From contig CAZSAK010000002.1 in assembly GCA_964605155.1 (NCBI GenBank), positions 124,001-188,000 on the forward strand: DNA of 64,000 bases. Direction: 5' to 3'. How positions within the stretch are numbered: the stretch's first letter is position 1; every line of letters begins with the position of its first letter. Positions 43,494 through 52,720 of the stretch are shown here, piece after piece. The position numbers were made by a program, and so were the translations under genes. The notes below the pieces were generated by a model. It was given only the letters and a program-made list of their open reading frames with translations, made no database searches and was not told the origin of the DNA. Origin of the DNA: CAZSAK01 sp964605155. Its GTDB lineage: Bacteria > Pseudomonadota > Gammaproteobacteria > SZUA-140.

Positions 43494-45638
43494 TTACGAA
43501 ATACAAATGTTGTTCAGGAAGTCGTAATGCTCTATTCCCTGTATGACGCCCCAGGCGTATTGGCCTTCGGCGAAATAGATCCTGTCCCTGTCTCGCAATT
43601 TCTCGAGTTCGGGACTGTGATTGCAGACCACGACACCCAATGTGTCGCCGTTTAACATTTCCTCGTCATTACCCGAATCACCGGCCACAAGAACCCGATC
43701 GATCGGTATATCCCACTTATCGGCAAGATATCTCAATGCTGCACCCTTCGATGCCCGTACCGGCAGGAGATCGAGAAAGGCCTGATGCGAGTAGATAACC
43801 TTTACATGCAGATCGAGTTTGCGCAGATGGCGGGTGATCTCCCGCATCTTGGGTGCCTTGGCCGGATCGATAAAATAACTGATCTTGAATTCGCGTTGGT
43901 CTTCTTTCGGTTGCATACGAATACCCGGCATATCCTGCATCGCCTCACGAATGGCATCAGGTTTCCAGCGGTATTCGATATGCCGTTTCCAGCCACTGTC
44001 TTGAACAATCCTGGGGCCATAATGGATTTCACTGCCGACGGAACTGATATAAAAGTCAGGCATGGGTACTTGCCATTCATTCAGAACCTTCCTGGCGCTT
44101 TCGATCCGGCGTCCGGTGGCAACACCGAAGCCGACATGGCCGTCGCAATCCTGTAGACGCTTGATCAATTCCATCAATCCAGCCTTATCACCTATAAGGG
44201 TATTATCGATATCGCATACCACCAGCCTATCGGCAACCGGCAGGCGGCTTTTTATCACCGGACTTGCAGTTTTCCTGGTGGTGGTGTTTTGTTTATAGAT
44301 CTTGTCGACTTCTCGCAGGTATTTGGCAACGTGACTTTGCCATGAAAAATGTTCCTTGACACCCTTGATACCGTTCTGTGACCAGCGCTTCCATTGTTCA
44401 CGGTTGCTTAACGCCTCCAGCAACACCTCGCCCAGCCGGTCGACATCGAGAGGGTCTATCAGAACTCCGTTCCTGCAATGATCCACGATATCCAGAGGTC
44501 CGCCGTCTTCTGTAGCTACTAACGGCAAACCGCTCGCTGCGGCCTCAAGCAAGGTCAGACCGAAGGGTTCAGTCAAGGCCGGATTCACAAAGATGCCTTG
44601 ACTGTCTGCTGCCAGGCGATACAGATCTGGAACATCTTCGGCACTGTGTTGCTTGGGATAGGCAACACTGCCGTAAAGATCATAGCGATCTATCAAGATC
44701 AGCAATTCAGTCATCACGCTGCGCGGCCCTTTTTCCATGGCTTGAATATCCGTGCGGCTGCCTGCGATAATCACCAGATTGGCCTTTTCGCGTAATTTTT
44801 TGTTTTCCCCGTATGCACGTATCAGTGTACTGATATTCTTTCGTACATCGGGTCGAGATAATGCCAATATGATCGGTTTGCCAGGATCATTCAAAAACCG
44901 TATCAGGTCGTCATAGATAGGCGGCTTGTTATATCTGCGTTTTGGAGGATTAAAACGTTCCAGGTCGATCCCCGGCGGGATTACGACCATACTGCGCGGC
45001 TGGTAATTATCATATATGCTGTACTGCTGTCCGATTTCCTGCTGGGTACTGGCGATTACCATCGCGGCGTTATCCAGTGCCACCTCCTCAGCCTCGATCC
45101 GCTGACTCATATGGTACTGTTTTTCGATAACATCATGTTTGATACCCTGATCAATCAAACGCATGCGCTTGACCCGCCCCAGTGAATGCCCTGTATGCAC
45201 CAAAGGCACTTCCAACAGGCCTGACAGACGTGCGCCGACATATCCACCGTCGGCATAATGGCTATGGATGATATCCGGCACGCGGCCGATACGTCGTATA
45301 TGTTTCAATGCCTGGTCGGCAAAACTGTCCAGGTAGGGCCACAAGACTTCCTTACGCAAATACCGGCGCGGTCCGCAAATCAATCGTACGATATGCGCGC
45401 CTGGCTCAAGCTCTTCCACCGGTTTGGAGTAATCCTCGCTGACCTTTGAATCGATGATCATGCGGGTGAGCAAATCCACCCTCTCGACCCGTGGATGTGT
45501 AATCAGGGCGCGCGCGAGTTCCATGGCGTACTTGATCTGACCGCCGGTATCAGCATCCCGACCGAGTTCTAGATCATGCCCCCGCACCAGACCATGGACA
45601 TTGATCATGACGATGTAGAATTTTTTCTGTGAGGTCAC
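43494..45638 (-). CDS. Sucrose-phosphate synthase with C-terminal HAD phosphatase domain
   Basis: A 714-residue protein with GTG start. Residues about 1-450 are a GT-B synthase (GLVRGHDLELGRDADTGGQIKY, HSHYADGGYVGARLS, E-x7-E in EPFGLTLLEAAASGLP), making sucrose-6-phosphate from UDP-glucose and fructose-6-phosphate. Residues about 470-714 are a HAD phosphatase: motif I DIDNTLIG, later GDSGNDEEML. Both catalytic sets look intact, so a bifunctional synthase-phosphatase is likely, and no separate phosphatase gene is present. Confidence 0.94.
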   Translation of the reverse strand: MTSQKKFYIVMINVHGLVRGHDLELGRDADTGGQIKYAMELARALITHPRVERVDLLTRMIIDSKVSEDYSKPVEELEPGAHIVRLICGPRRYLRKEVLWPYLDSFADQALKHIRRIGRVPDIIHSHYADGGYVGARLSGLLEVPLVHTGHSLGRVKRMRLIDQGIKHDVIEKQYHMSQRIEAEEVALDNAAMVIASTQQEIGQQYSIYDNYQPRSMVVIPPGIDLERFNPPKRRYNKPPIYDDLIRFLNDPGKPIILALSRPDVRKNISTLIRAYGENKKLREKANLVIIAGSRTDIQAMEKGPRSVMTELLILIDRYDLYGSVAYPKQHSAEDVPDLYRLAADSQGIFVNPALTEPFGLTLLEAAASGLPLVATEDGGPLDIVDHCRNGVLIDPLDVDRLGEVLLEALSNREQWKRWSQNGIKGVKEHFSWQSHVAKYLREVDKIYKQNTTTRKTASPVIKSRLPVADRLVVCDIDNTLIGDKAGLMELIKRLQDCDGHVGFGVATGRRIESARKVLNEWQVPMPDFYISSVGSEIHYGPRIVQDSGWKRHIEYRWKPDAIREAMQDMPGIRMQPKEDQREFKISYFIDPAKAPKMREITRHLRKLDLHVKVIYSHQAFLDLLPVRASKGAALRYLADKWDIPIDRVLVAGDSGNDEEMLNGDTLGVVVCNHSPELEKLRDRDRIYFAEGQYAWGVIQGIEHYDFLNNICIS

Positions 45639-45642
45639 GTCG

Positions 45643-46563
45643 CTATTGCCATTGCTGCAACAGATCCTTATATATTGACATATCCTGCAGGGTCGCGCCG
45701 CGTACAGTGCATAACAGGGAGGCGAACTGCAAGGCGCGCTGCATGATGTCGGTGTATGCCCAGCCCTTGATCAGGCCCAACAAGGTTACGGCACTGAAGG
45801 CATCTCCGGCGCCAACCGTATCGGCCACCTGTTTGGCCATGACAGGCTTCCCATCGATCATACCATCCTTGCTGACCACGAATGCGCCTTTTGCTCCGCA
45901 CGTGACTATCAAAAGGTCCAGCTGGTAGCGGTCGAACATATTCCGGGCGGCATGCTGCAACGGTTGCAAGGCATTGTCATCTGCCGTCAACTTGACCAGT
46001 TCTGCGTCGTTGATCTTGAGCCAGCTGGCGTGTTTCAGCAGCCCGTCAACAATGCTGTTCTCCCACCACGGCTCCCTCAGATTGACGTCGATAAACACCG
46101 GCTTGTTTATACGTTGCTGTAATAACGACAGCGTGTCACGGGATCCCTGGCTGCGGGAGATCAGTGAGCCGTGATAGAGGAGTGATATCGATTCACGAGA
46201 GATTATATCCTTGACTGCCTCAGGCAAGATAAAATCATAGGCCTGTTCCGCAACGATGTTAAATGTGGGTTGTCCGTTGTTGAGAGTGATGTTGACGACT
46301 CCGGTCTGATGGGCGGAATCAATTTGAATACCCTGACAATCCATGCCCCAATCACTCATGGTCTGTAATACCTTTTCTCCCTGCGCATCCTGCCCAACAG
46401 CGCTGATTAACAAAGGCTGCAAACCGAATCCTTGCAGGTGCCAGGCAACATTGAAGGGTGCCCCACCCAGCACGGATGCACCATCAGGGAACTGATCAAA
46501 CAACACTTCACCATACAAAAGCGGGCGCCCATCATGGGGGGATTCTTTAACTTTTTGATTCAT
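45643..46563 (-). CDS. PfkB-family carbohydrate kinase, probable fructokinase
   Basis: A 306-residue ribokinase-fold kinase. N-terminal GEVLFDQFPDGASVLGGAPFNVAWHLQGFG carries the sugar-binding GG motif; the C-terminal signature DTVGAGDAFSAVTLLG has the catalytic Asp. The motif pattern matches bacterial fructokinases of sucrose operons. It would recapture fructose released by sucrose synthase as fructose-6-phosphate. First gene of the operon, 4 bp before sucrose-phosphate synthase. Confidence 0.92.
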   Translation of the reverse strand: MNQKVKESPHDGRPLLYGEVLFDQFPDGASVLGGAPFNVAWHLQGFGLQPLLISAVGQDAQGEKVLQTMSDWGMDCQGIQIDSAHQTGVVNITLNNGQPTFNIVAEQAYDFILPEAVKDIISRESISLLYHGSLISRSQGSRDTLSLLQQRINKPVFIDVNLREPWWENSIVDGLLKHASWLKINDAELVKLTADDNALQPLQHAARNMFDRYQLDLLIVTCGAKGAFVVSKDGMIDGKPVMAKQVADTVGAGDAFSAVTLLGLIKGWAYTDIMQRALQFASLLCTVRGATLQDMSIYKDLLQQWQ

Positions 46564-46589
46564 AAGAAATATTAAATTTTAATGGATTC

Positions 46590-46598
46590 ATTATAACA
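46590..46598 (-). promoter_or_regulatory. Extended -10 promoter of the sucrose operon
   Basis: The minus strand reads TGTTATAAT, an extended -10 with perfect TATAAT, 27 bp upstream of the fructokinase ATG. No strong -35 is present, as expected for extended -10 promoters. Transcription would start near 46583. Confidence 0.55.
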
Positions 46599-46641
46599 TG
46601 CCTCGCGTGCCGCATCGGCGGCTCCATGAGGACGTGCATAT

Positions 46642-46690
46642 AACGGCTCTATATCTATAATTCGATATCTGTAATTATAGAATAGCCGTT
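46642..46690. repeat. 49-bp interrupted inverted repeat between sucrose operon and fpr
   Basis: Outer arms AACGGCT (46642-46648) and AGCCGTT (46684-46690), inner arms CTATAATT (46655-46662) and AATTATAG (46673-46680), around CGATATCTGT. Internal spacers are 6 and 3 nt. There is no T-run after it, so it is not a standard terminator. It lies between divergent genes and could be an operator or a cruciform-type element. Confidence 0.7.
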
Positions 46691-46797
46691 GGATGCACAG
46701 TCATGTGAACAGGAACACAATATATTCGTATAAACCCGTTTGCATCGGGTGTATGCGCAGGTTGAAATTGTCCCTGTCTACCCTAATTACCTTTTAG

Positions 46798-47541
46798 ATG
46801 AACGACTGGATTCAGGCAGAAGTGGTTGGCGTACGACACTGGACCGATGATCTGTATTCTCTGCAAGTCAACGCCGAGATACAGCCCTTCACTGCCGGAC
46901 AGTTTACCAAGCTGGCGCTCGAGATTGACAACGAGAAGATCAGCAGGCCCTATTCCTTTGTCAATCCACCTCATCAGCAACCACTCGAATTTTATTACAT
47001 CACCTTGCCCGACGGTCCACTCTCGAAGCGGCTCAGTCGCCTCGAAATCGGTGACAAGGTCTGGATTACACCACGGGCTTCGGGGTTTTTTACCCTGAGT
47101 GAAATCCCTGATGCGGATAATCTGTGGTTACTGGCTACGGGTACCGCTCTGGGGGTATTCCTGTCCATACTGCGAACACAGGAACCATGGAAACGCTTTA
47201 AAAAAATTATCCTGGTGCATGCGGTACGCGCCGTTGACGAACTGACTTACGGTGATGAAATCAAGTCCCTGGACGAGGAGCATGCCGATCAATTTCAGAT
47301 GATTCCGTTTGTCAGCCGCGAAGAGACTGATTTCGCCATCAAGGGTCGGATCCCGAATGCAATCGAGGATGGACGTCTGGAAACACACGCCAGTTTGCCT
47401 CTGACACCCGAGTCATCGCAGGTGATGATCTGCGGTAATCCGGATATGGTGCGCGACACCCGCCGGATACTCGAGCATCGCGGCATGAAGATAAACAGGC
47501 GCAGGGAACCTGGACAGATAACGGTCGAAAAATACTGGTAA
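46798..47541 (+). CDS. fpr: Ferredoxin--NADP+ reductase
   Basis: A 247-residue FAD/NADP flavoprotein of the bacterial FPR type. FAD motif SRPYSFVNPP, the DKVWITPRASGFFTL turn, NADP-binding TGTALGVFLSIL and MICGNPDMVRDT, and a C-terminal KYW aromatic end. It transfers electrons between NADPH and ferredoxin or flavodoxin. Divergent from the sucrose operon across the 46642-46690 dyad. No Shine-Dalgarno sequence is visible. Confidence 0.94.
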   Translation: MNDWIQAEVVGVRHWTDDLYSLQVNAEIQPFTAGQFTKLALEIDNEKISRPYSFVNPPHQQPLEFYYITLPDGPLSKRLSRLEIGDKVWITPRASGFFTLSEIPDADNLWLLATGTALGVFLSILRTQEPWKRFKKIILVHAVRAVDELTYGDEIKSLDEEHADQFQMIPFVSREETDFAIKGRIPNAIEDGRLETHASLPLTPESSQVMICGNPDMVRDTRRILEHRGMKINRRREPGQITVEKYW

Positions 47542-47757
47542 GCGGCCGTATACTCGACAATACTGTCGCTGAAATCAAAATACGGTCCATGCTCGGGGCA
47601 TCCCCCACGTTATACACGGTTACACTGCTTGCATAAGCATAAAGCAGTCGTCGTTCTCCTGGATCCGTGACAAGCATTTTGTTCTGTAACCCATATACAC
47701 TACACTAGTAGGTGTAATCAACAATAGGCATTCATGGCGCCGGTATAGAACGATTTC

Positions 47758-48831
47758 ATGGACTATTTTACAAAACGCTATCATGCCCCTGGTACCGCGC
47801 CAGGCACGTTAATGCCAACTGCTGAAGAGGAAGGGTCCGGGTTCAGGATTACCCTGATTGATTACACAGAAAGTGACTTGCGGGAGGTCGAACTCGCCAC
47901 CACGAAACAATGCAAGGATTTCCTGTCCAAGCCCAGCGTCACCTGGATCCATATTGAAGGGTATGCGGTGCCCGATACCTTACGGGATCTGGGCACGCTT
48001 TTCGGCCTGCATCCCCTGGCTCTGGAAGACGTGATGAACGTCGGTCAACGTCCCAAGGCGGAAGCGTACGACGATCAGTTATTCGTTATCATGAGCCTGC
48101 CAGTCATACACACAGATGATATCTCCGTCGAACAGGTCAGCCTGTTTCACGGTGACAACTTCGTGATCAGTTTCCACCAGGGAGAGGTTGATCCGTTCGA
48201 AGAGGTCAAAAAACGCCTGCGTGTCGCCGGCAGTGGAATCAGGAAACGCGGGGCGGACTTTCTTTTATATACATTGCTCGACGTGGTGATAGATACAGGC
48301 TTCCCCGTTCTTGAATACTTCGGCGAATTGATAGAGAACCTGGAAGACGAACTGCTCGAGACCCCGACTACCAGAACCCTGAAACGCCTGCATCACTATA
48401 AAAGGGAATTATTACTGCTGCGACGCATGCTGTGGCCTCAACGTGATGTATTGAATACCATCATGCGCAGTGACCACCATCTGGTTCACGAAGATACCAT
48501 TCTATATCTACGTGATTGTTACGACCACACCATACAGATCATGGAACTGCTGGAGTCATACCGCGACATGACCACCGGTATGCTGGATGTCTACCTCTCC
48601 AGCGCCAGCAACCGCATGAACGAGACCATGCGGGTCCTGACCGTGATCGCGACCGTTTTCATACCCCTGACATTTATTGCCGGTGTCTACGGCATGAATT
48701 TCAACACCGGCAAAAGCCCCTGGTCGATGCCGGAACTGAGCTGGTATTACGGCTATCCCGTCGTCTGGCTGGTGATGATCGTCGTAGCCGTGGGTTTGTT
48801 GTTATACTTCAAACGCAAGGGATGGTTCTAG
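47758..48831 (+). CDS. corA: CorA family Mg2+/Co2+ transporter
   Basis: A 357-residue pentameric cation channel subunit. The cytosolic N domain (residues 1-290) has PKAEAYDDQLFVIMSLP and a long stalk helix; two C-terminal membrane helices flank the selectivity motif YGMNF, and the end is basic (YFKRKGWF). All hallmarks are intact. The 216-bp upstream gap contains a 7-bp hairpin (47624-47630/47642-47648) without a T-run. Confidence 0.94.
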   Translation: MDYFTKRYHAPGTAPGTLMPTAEEEGSGFRITLIDYTESDLREVELATTKQCKDFLSKPSVTWIHIEGYAVPDTLRDLGTLFGLHPLALEDVMNVGQRPKAEAYDDQLFVIMSLPVIHTDDISVEQVSLFHGDNFVISFHQGEVDPFEEVKKRLRVAGSGIRKRGADFLLYTLLDVVIDTGFPVLEYFGELIENLEDELLETPTTRTLKRLHHYKRELLLLRRMLWPQRDVLNTIMRSDHHLVHEDTILYLRDCYDHTIQIMELLESYRDMTTGMLDVYLSSASNRMNETMRVLTVIATVFIPLTFIAGVYGMNFNTGKSPWSMPELSWYYGYPVVWLVMIVVAVGLLLYFKRKGWF

Positions 48832-48862
48832 ATCGGCCTGTTATATATTGACCGACAGCGTA

Positions 48863-50695
48863 CTATTCCACCGTAACGGACTTGGCCAGATTGCGCGGCT
48901 GGTCGACGTCGGTACCTTTCAGCACCGCAACGTGATAGGCGAGCAACTGCAGTGGTATGGTGTAGACGATCGGCGCGATCGTATCGTCCACCGGTATCAT
49001 GGTGATGACCTGGAGTTCTGGCGCAGGATTCACCTTCACGTCGGCATCCGCGAACACGATCAGTTTTCCGCCGCGTGCGCTGACCTCCTGCAGGTTTGAT
49101 TTCAGCTTCTCCAGAAGTTCATTATTGGGCGCCACGGCGATAACCGGCATCTCGGCATCCACCAGTGCAAGCGGTCCGTGCTTCAACTCCCCCGCCGGAT
49201 AGGCCTCGGCATGGATGTAGGATATCTCTTTCAGCTTGAGCGCGCCCTCCATAGCCACCGGGTACTGTGCGCCACGGCCCAGAAACAGGGCATGGTGTTT
49301 GTCTGCGAACTGCTCGGATAGTTTTTTTATCTCATCGTTGAGTCCCAGGATGCTTTCCATCTTGGACGGCACGGAAAGCAGTTGTTTTACGATCGACTGT
49401 TCCAGGTCCTGATGCATCCCGTGACGACGGCCCAGCACGACAACCAGCAACATCAGCGCGACCAGCTGGGTGGTAAATGCCTTGGTCGAGGCGACGCCGA
49501 TCTCAGGTCCGGCGCGTGTCATCAGTAACAGATCGGATTCGCGTACCAATGAACTTTCGGGGACGTTGCAAATCGCCAGCGAATAACTGAATCCACGCCG
49601 TTTAGCCTCACGCAATGCCGCCAGGGTATCGGCAGTCTCGCCCGATTGCGAGATGGTGACAATCAGACAGTTTTCGCGCACTACCGGTCGACGATAGCGG
49701 AACTCGCTGGCAACCTCGACGTTACAGGGAATACCGGCAATGGACTCGAACCAGTAGCGCGCCACCATGCCGGCGTGAAAGCTGGTACCACAGGCGAGTA
49801 TGTGCACCCTGTTAATATTGTCAAAAATCCTCGCGGCATCGGGACCGAAGGATGCCTCAAGCACACGGTAATTACTGATTCGAGCTTCGAGAGTCTCCGA
49901 TACTGCGCGGGGTTGTTCGAAGATTTCCTTGAGCATGAAATGGCGATACTTGCCGCGTTCCACCGCATTCAATGTCTGTTCACTAATGTATACAGGACGT
50001 TCAACCGCCTCGCCGGCTTCATTATAGATTTTCAGTTCATCCTTGGTGATATCCGCTATGTCACCGTCTTCCATGAAGATGAATCGCTGGGTAACCGGGA
50101 TTAACGCCGTGATGTCCGAGGCGATAAAGTATTCTCCGATACCGATGCCTATCACCAGCGGACTGCCGCGCCGTGCGGCCACCATATGGCCATCATCCCG
50201 GCTGCTGATCACTCCAAGTGCGTAGGCGCCATCCATCTCATTGACGGTATCACGCACTGCTGTAAGCAGGTTTTTACCATGCTCCCTATGATGATAGATC
50301 TGATGGACGATCACTTCCGTATCTGTGTCAGAGGTAAATTCATAGCCCTGCGCCAGCTGTGCCTTTTTCAAGGTCTCATAGTTTTCTATGATGCCATTGT
50401 GGACAATAGCTACGGTCTTGCGACAGATATGTGGATGGGCGTTGGCTTCGCTCGGTCTGCCGTGTGTCGCCCAGCGTGTATGGGCGATACCCGATAGGCC
50501 ACTAAGAGGTGTAACGGTGAGTCTGGCCTCGAGGTCCTTTATCTTTCCCGGTGCGCGTAAGCGGGCAAGGGTATTATGCTGATCAAGAACCACGATCCCT
50601 GACGAGTCATACCCGCGGTATTCAAGGCGTTTTAATCCTTCCAGAAGGATCGGAACAACATCACGTTCCGCTACAGCTCCGACAATTCCACACAC
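48863..50695 (-). CDS. glmS: Glucosamine-6-phosphate synthase
   Basis: Glutamine:fructose-6-phosphate amidotransferase, 610 residues. The N-terminal glutaminase begins MCGIVGAVAER with catalytic Cys after Met removal; two SIS domains follow (CGTSFHAGMVARYW, SQSGETADTLAAL, AEAYPAGELKHGPLALV), ending LAKSVTVE. Its ATG is 40 bp after glmU, forming the tail of the atp-glmU-glmS transcription unit. No glmS ribozyme is present upstream, as expected for a gammaproteobacterium. Confidence 0.97.
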   Translation of the reverse strand: MCGIVGAVAERDVVPILLEGLKRLEYRGYDSSGIVVLDQHNTLARLRAPGKIKDLEARLTVTPLSGLSGIAHTRWATHGRPSEANAHPHICRKTVAIVHNGIIENYETLKKAQLAQGYEFTSDTDTEVIVHQIYHHREHGKNLLTAVRDTVNEMDGAYALGVISSRDDGHMVAARRGSPLVIGIGIGEYFIASDITALIPVTQRFIFMEDGDIADITKDELKIYNEAGEAVERPVYISEQTLNAVERGKYRHFMLKEIFEQPRAVSETLEARISNYRVLEASFGPDAARIFDNINRVHILACGTSFHAGMVARYWFESIAGIPCNVEVASEFRYRRPVVRENCLIVTISQSGETADTLAALREAKRRGFSYSLAICNVPESSLVRESDLLLMTRAGPEIGVASTKAFTTQLVALMLLVVVLGRRHGMHQDLEQSIVKQLLSVPSKMESILGLNDEIKKLSEQFADKHHALFLGRGAQYPVAMEGALKLKEISYIHAEAYPAGELKHGPLALVDAEMPVIAVAPNNELLEKLKSNLQEVSARGGKLIVFADADVKVNPAPELQVITMIPVDDTIAPIVYTIPLQLLAYHVAVLKGTDVDQPRNLAKSVTVE

Positions 50696-50735
50696 GGCAT
50701 TACACCCTGAATAATTGCATCATGATTTATTGAAT

Positions 50736-52109
50736 TCAGTTACTGGATTGCTTCTTTATCGGCCGTTTCCATCCGGAACGTGACTGCTGCGGCACCCGGC
50801 TCAATGTCAATTCATCGGGCGGCACATCACGTGTAATGGTGGAACCGGCACCTATGGTGGCGCCATTGCCGATGGTTACGGGTGCGATCAGCTGGGTATC
50901 AGATCCGATGAAGACATCGTCGCCTATCATGGTATGGTGCTTGTTGGCACCGTCGTAATTACAGGTGATGGTTCCCGCACCGATATTGACATTACATCCC
51001 ACTGTTGTATCCCCGACATAACTCAAGTGATTGATCTTTGATCCGTCCCCGACCCCGGATTTCTTGATCTCGACGAAATTACCGATGTGCACGTCATTAC
51101 CGAGCGTTGTTTCAGGACGTATACGGGCATACGGACCGATCCTGCAATGTGCACCTATCACGGCATCCTCGATAACACAGTGACTGAGAATAACGACATC
51201 ATCATTGATGGTAACATTACGGATAATATTATTGGGACCTATACGAACCCGATCACCCAGACTAACCTTACCTTCAAAGACATTATTGACGTCAACAGTG
51301 ACATCGATACCGGCCGTTAGCTCGCCGCGCAGATCAAAGCGGTTCGGATCAAGTAGTGTGATTCCAGACAACATGAGCTGCTCGGCCTGGCGTTGCTGAT
51401 AGTAACGCTCAAGTTGCGCCAGCTGTGCCCTGTTGTTGACCCCCAGTGTCTCGGTAACTGATTGCGGTGCGACGGTATTGATCATGATGCCGTCATTGAC
51501 CGCCATGGCGATGATATCCGTTAAATAATATTCCCCCTGGGCATTGTTGTTGTCGAGCGCTGCAAGCCAGTCTTGCAGATGCCTGACCTTTACGGCCATG
51601 ATGCCGGTATTGATCTCCCTGACAGTGCGTTCTGCATCGTTAGCATCCTGTTCTTCCACGATGCGCGTCACCCGCCCTTCTGAATCCCGGATGATCCTGC
51701 CATAACCCGCCGGCTCCTCGATTGTAGAGGTCAACAGACCGAGACCATCCTTGCTGGCCGCTGCAATCAACCGCTGTAATGTGGACACTGTTATCAACGG
51801 CACATCACCATACAGGACCAGTGCGGTATCATGCCTGGCAGCCGATCCCATCGCCTGCGCCACGGCATGGCCGGTACCGAGTTGCTCAGCCTGTTCGATC
51901 CACTCAACGTCCAGTGGATTGAGCACGGATCTGACCTGTTCACCGCCATGTCCATAGACCACGCATACATGTTGTGCCTCAAGCTGTCTGGCAGTATCGA
52001 TGACATGCTCTATGAGGCTTTTACCGCCCAGTGTATGCAGGACCTTGGGAAGAGTTGATCGCATGCGCGTACCTTCACCCGCTGCGAGGATAATAACGCT
52101 AAGACTCAT
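50736..52109 (-). CDS. glmU: Bifunctional UDP-GlcNAc pyrophosphorylase/glucosamine-1-phosphate acetyltransferase
   Basis: A 457-residue enzyme. The N-terminal uridyltransferase starts VIILAAGEGTRMRS with VLYGDVPLI; the C-terminal left-handed beta helix acetyltransferase includes IGPYARIRPETTLGNDVHIGNFVEIKKS and catalytic His in LSYVGDTTVG. Supplies UDP-GlcNAc for peptidoglycan and LPS. It follows atpC by a 161-bp gap on the same strand. Confidence 0.97.
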   Translation of the reverse strand: MSLSVIILAAGEGTRMRSTLPKVLHTLGGKSLIEHVIDTARQLEAQHVCVVYGHGGEQVRSVLNPLDVEWIEQAEQLGTGHAVAQAMGSAARHDTALVLYGDVPLITVSTLQRLIAAASKDGLGLLTSTIEEPAGYGRIIRDSEGRVTRIVEEQDANDAERTVREINTGIMAVKVRHLQDWLAALDNNNAQGEYYLTDIIAMAVNDGIMINTVAPQSVTETLGVNNRAQLAQLERYYQQRQAEQLMLSGITLLDPNRFDLRGELTAGIDVTVDVNNVFEGKVSLGDRVRIGPNNIIRNVTINDDVVILSHCVIEDAVIGAHCRIGPYARIRPETTLGNDVHIGNFVEIKKSGVGDGSKINHLSYVGDTTVGCNVNIGAGTITCNYDGANKHHTMIGDDVFIGSDTQLIAPVTIGNGATIGAGSTITRDVPPDELTLSRVPQQSRSGWKRPIKKQSSN

Positions 52110-52270
52110 GATATTAAGATGCTATATGACATTGCCAATCACGTTGATCAAATCAGCGCCGTCTATATTAACCGTGATAGCTGCAAACGCCAAAGATCGT
52201 TTTGTCAGTAAGGTGGGGAACAATAATGGTGGCTACAGCAGAGGGGAACTGGTAGGGGAAAACCTCCTGA

Positions 52271-52696
52271 CTACCGCCCCTTTCTGTCACGTAGTTTCTG
52301 AATCGCCTGCAACTGGGCAACGGCCTCGGCAAGTTCCGCCTGGGCCCTGGCGTATTCGAATTCGGAAGTTTTGTCCGTAAGCGCCTGTTCGGCGCGCTGC
52401 TTGGCCTCGAGCGCAGCCGCCTCATCAACATCCTTGGCCCGCAAGGCGGTATCACTCAGCACCGTTACGACGTGGGGCTGTACCTCCAGCATGCCGCCCG
52501 AGACATAGAAGAACTCTTCCTCTCCGCCAGGCAATTTGATCCTGACCTCACCCGGCCTGAGCTGTGTCAGCAGGGGAGCATGTCGCGGCATGATACCGAC
52601 TTCACCCATAACTGCGGGGGCGAAGACCATTTCAGCCGGTCCTGAAAAGATTTCACTCTCGGCGCTTACAATATCCACATGGATGGTCATGGTCAT
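52271..52696 (-). CDS. atpC: ATP synthase F1 epsilon subunit
   Basis: A 141-residue central-stalk inhibitor subunit, with the N-terminal beta sandwich (IHVDIVSAESEIFSGPAEMV, GIMPRHAPLLTQLRPGEV) and C-terminal two-helix region. Standard last gene of the operon, 24 bp after atpD. The 160-bp gap to glmU holds no clear terminator. Confidence 0.96.
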   Translation of the reverse strand: MTMTIHVDIVSAESEIFSGPAEMVFAPAVMGEVGIMPRHAPLLTQLRPGEVRIKLPGGEEEFFYVSGGMLEVQPHVVTVLSDTALRAKDVDEAAALEAKQRAEQALTDKTSEFEYARAQAELAEAVAQLQAIQKLRDRKGR

Positions 52697-52720
52697 AACT
52701 CGGGTTCCGTTGGCAATGGA

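Noticed and set aside
47610..47618. DnaA-box-like TTATACACG upstream of corA
   Set aside because: One mismatch and isolated.
47624..47648. Perfect 7-bp hairpin between fpr and corA
   Set aside because: Followed by no T-run and not matched to a known riboswitch; kept only as a note in the corA entry.
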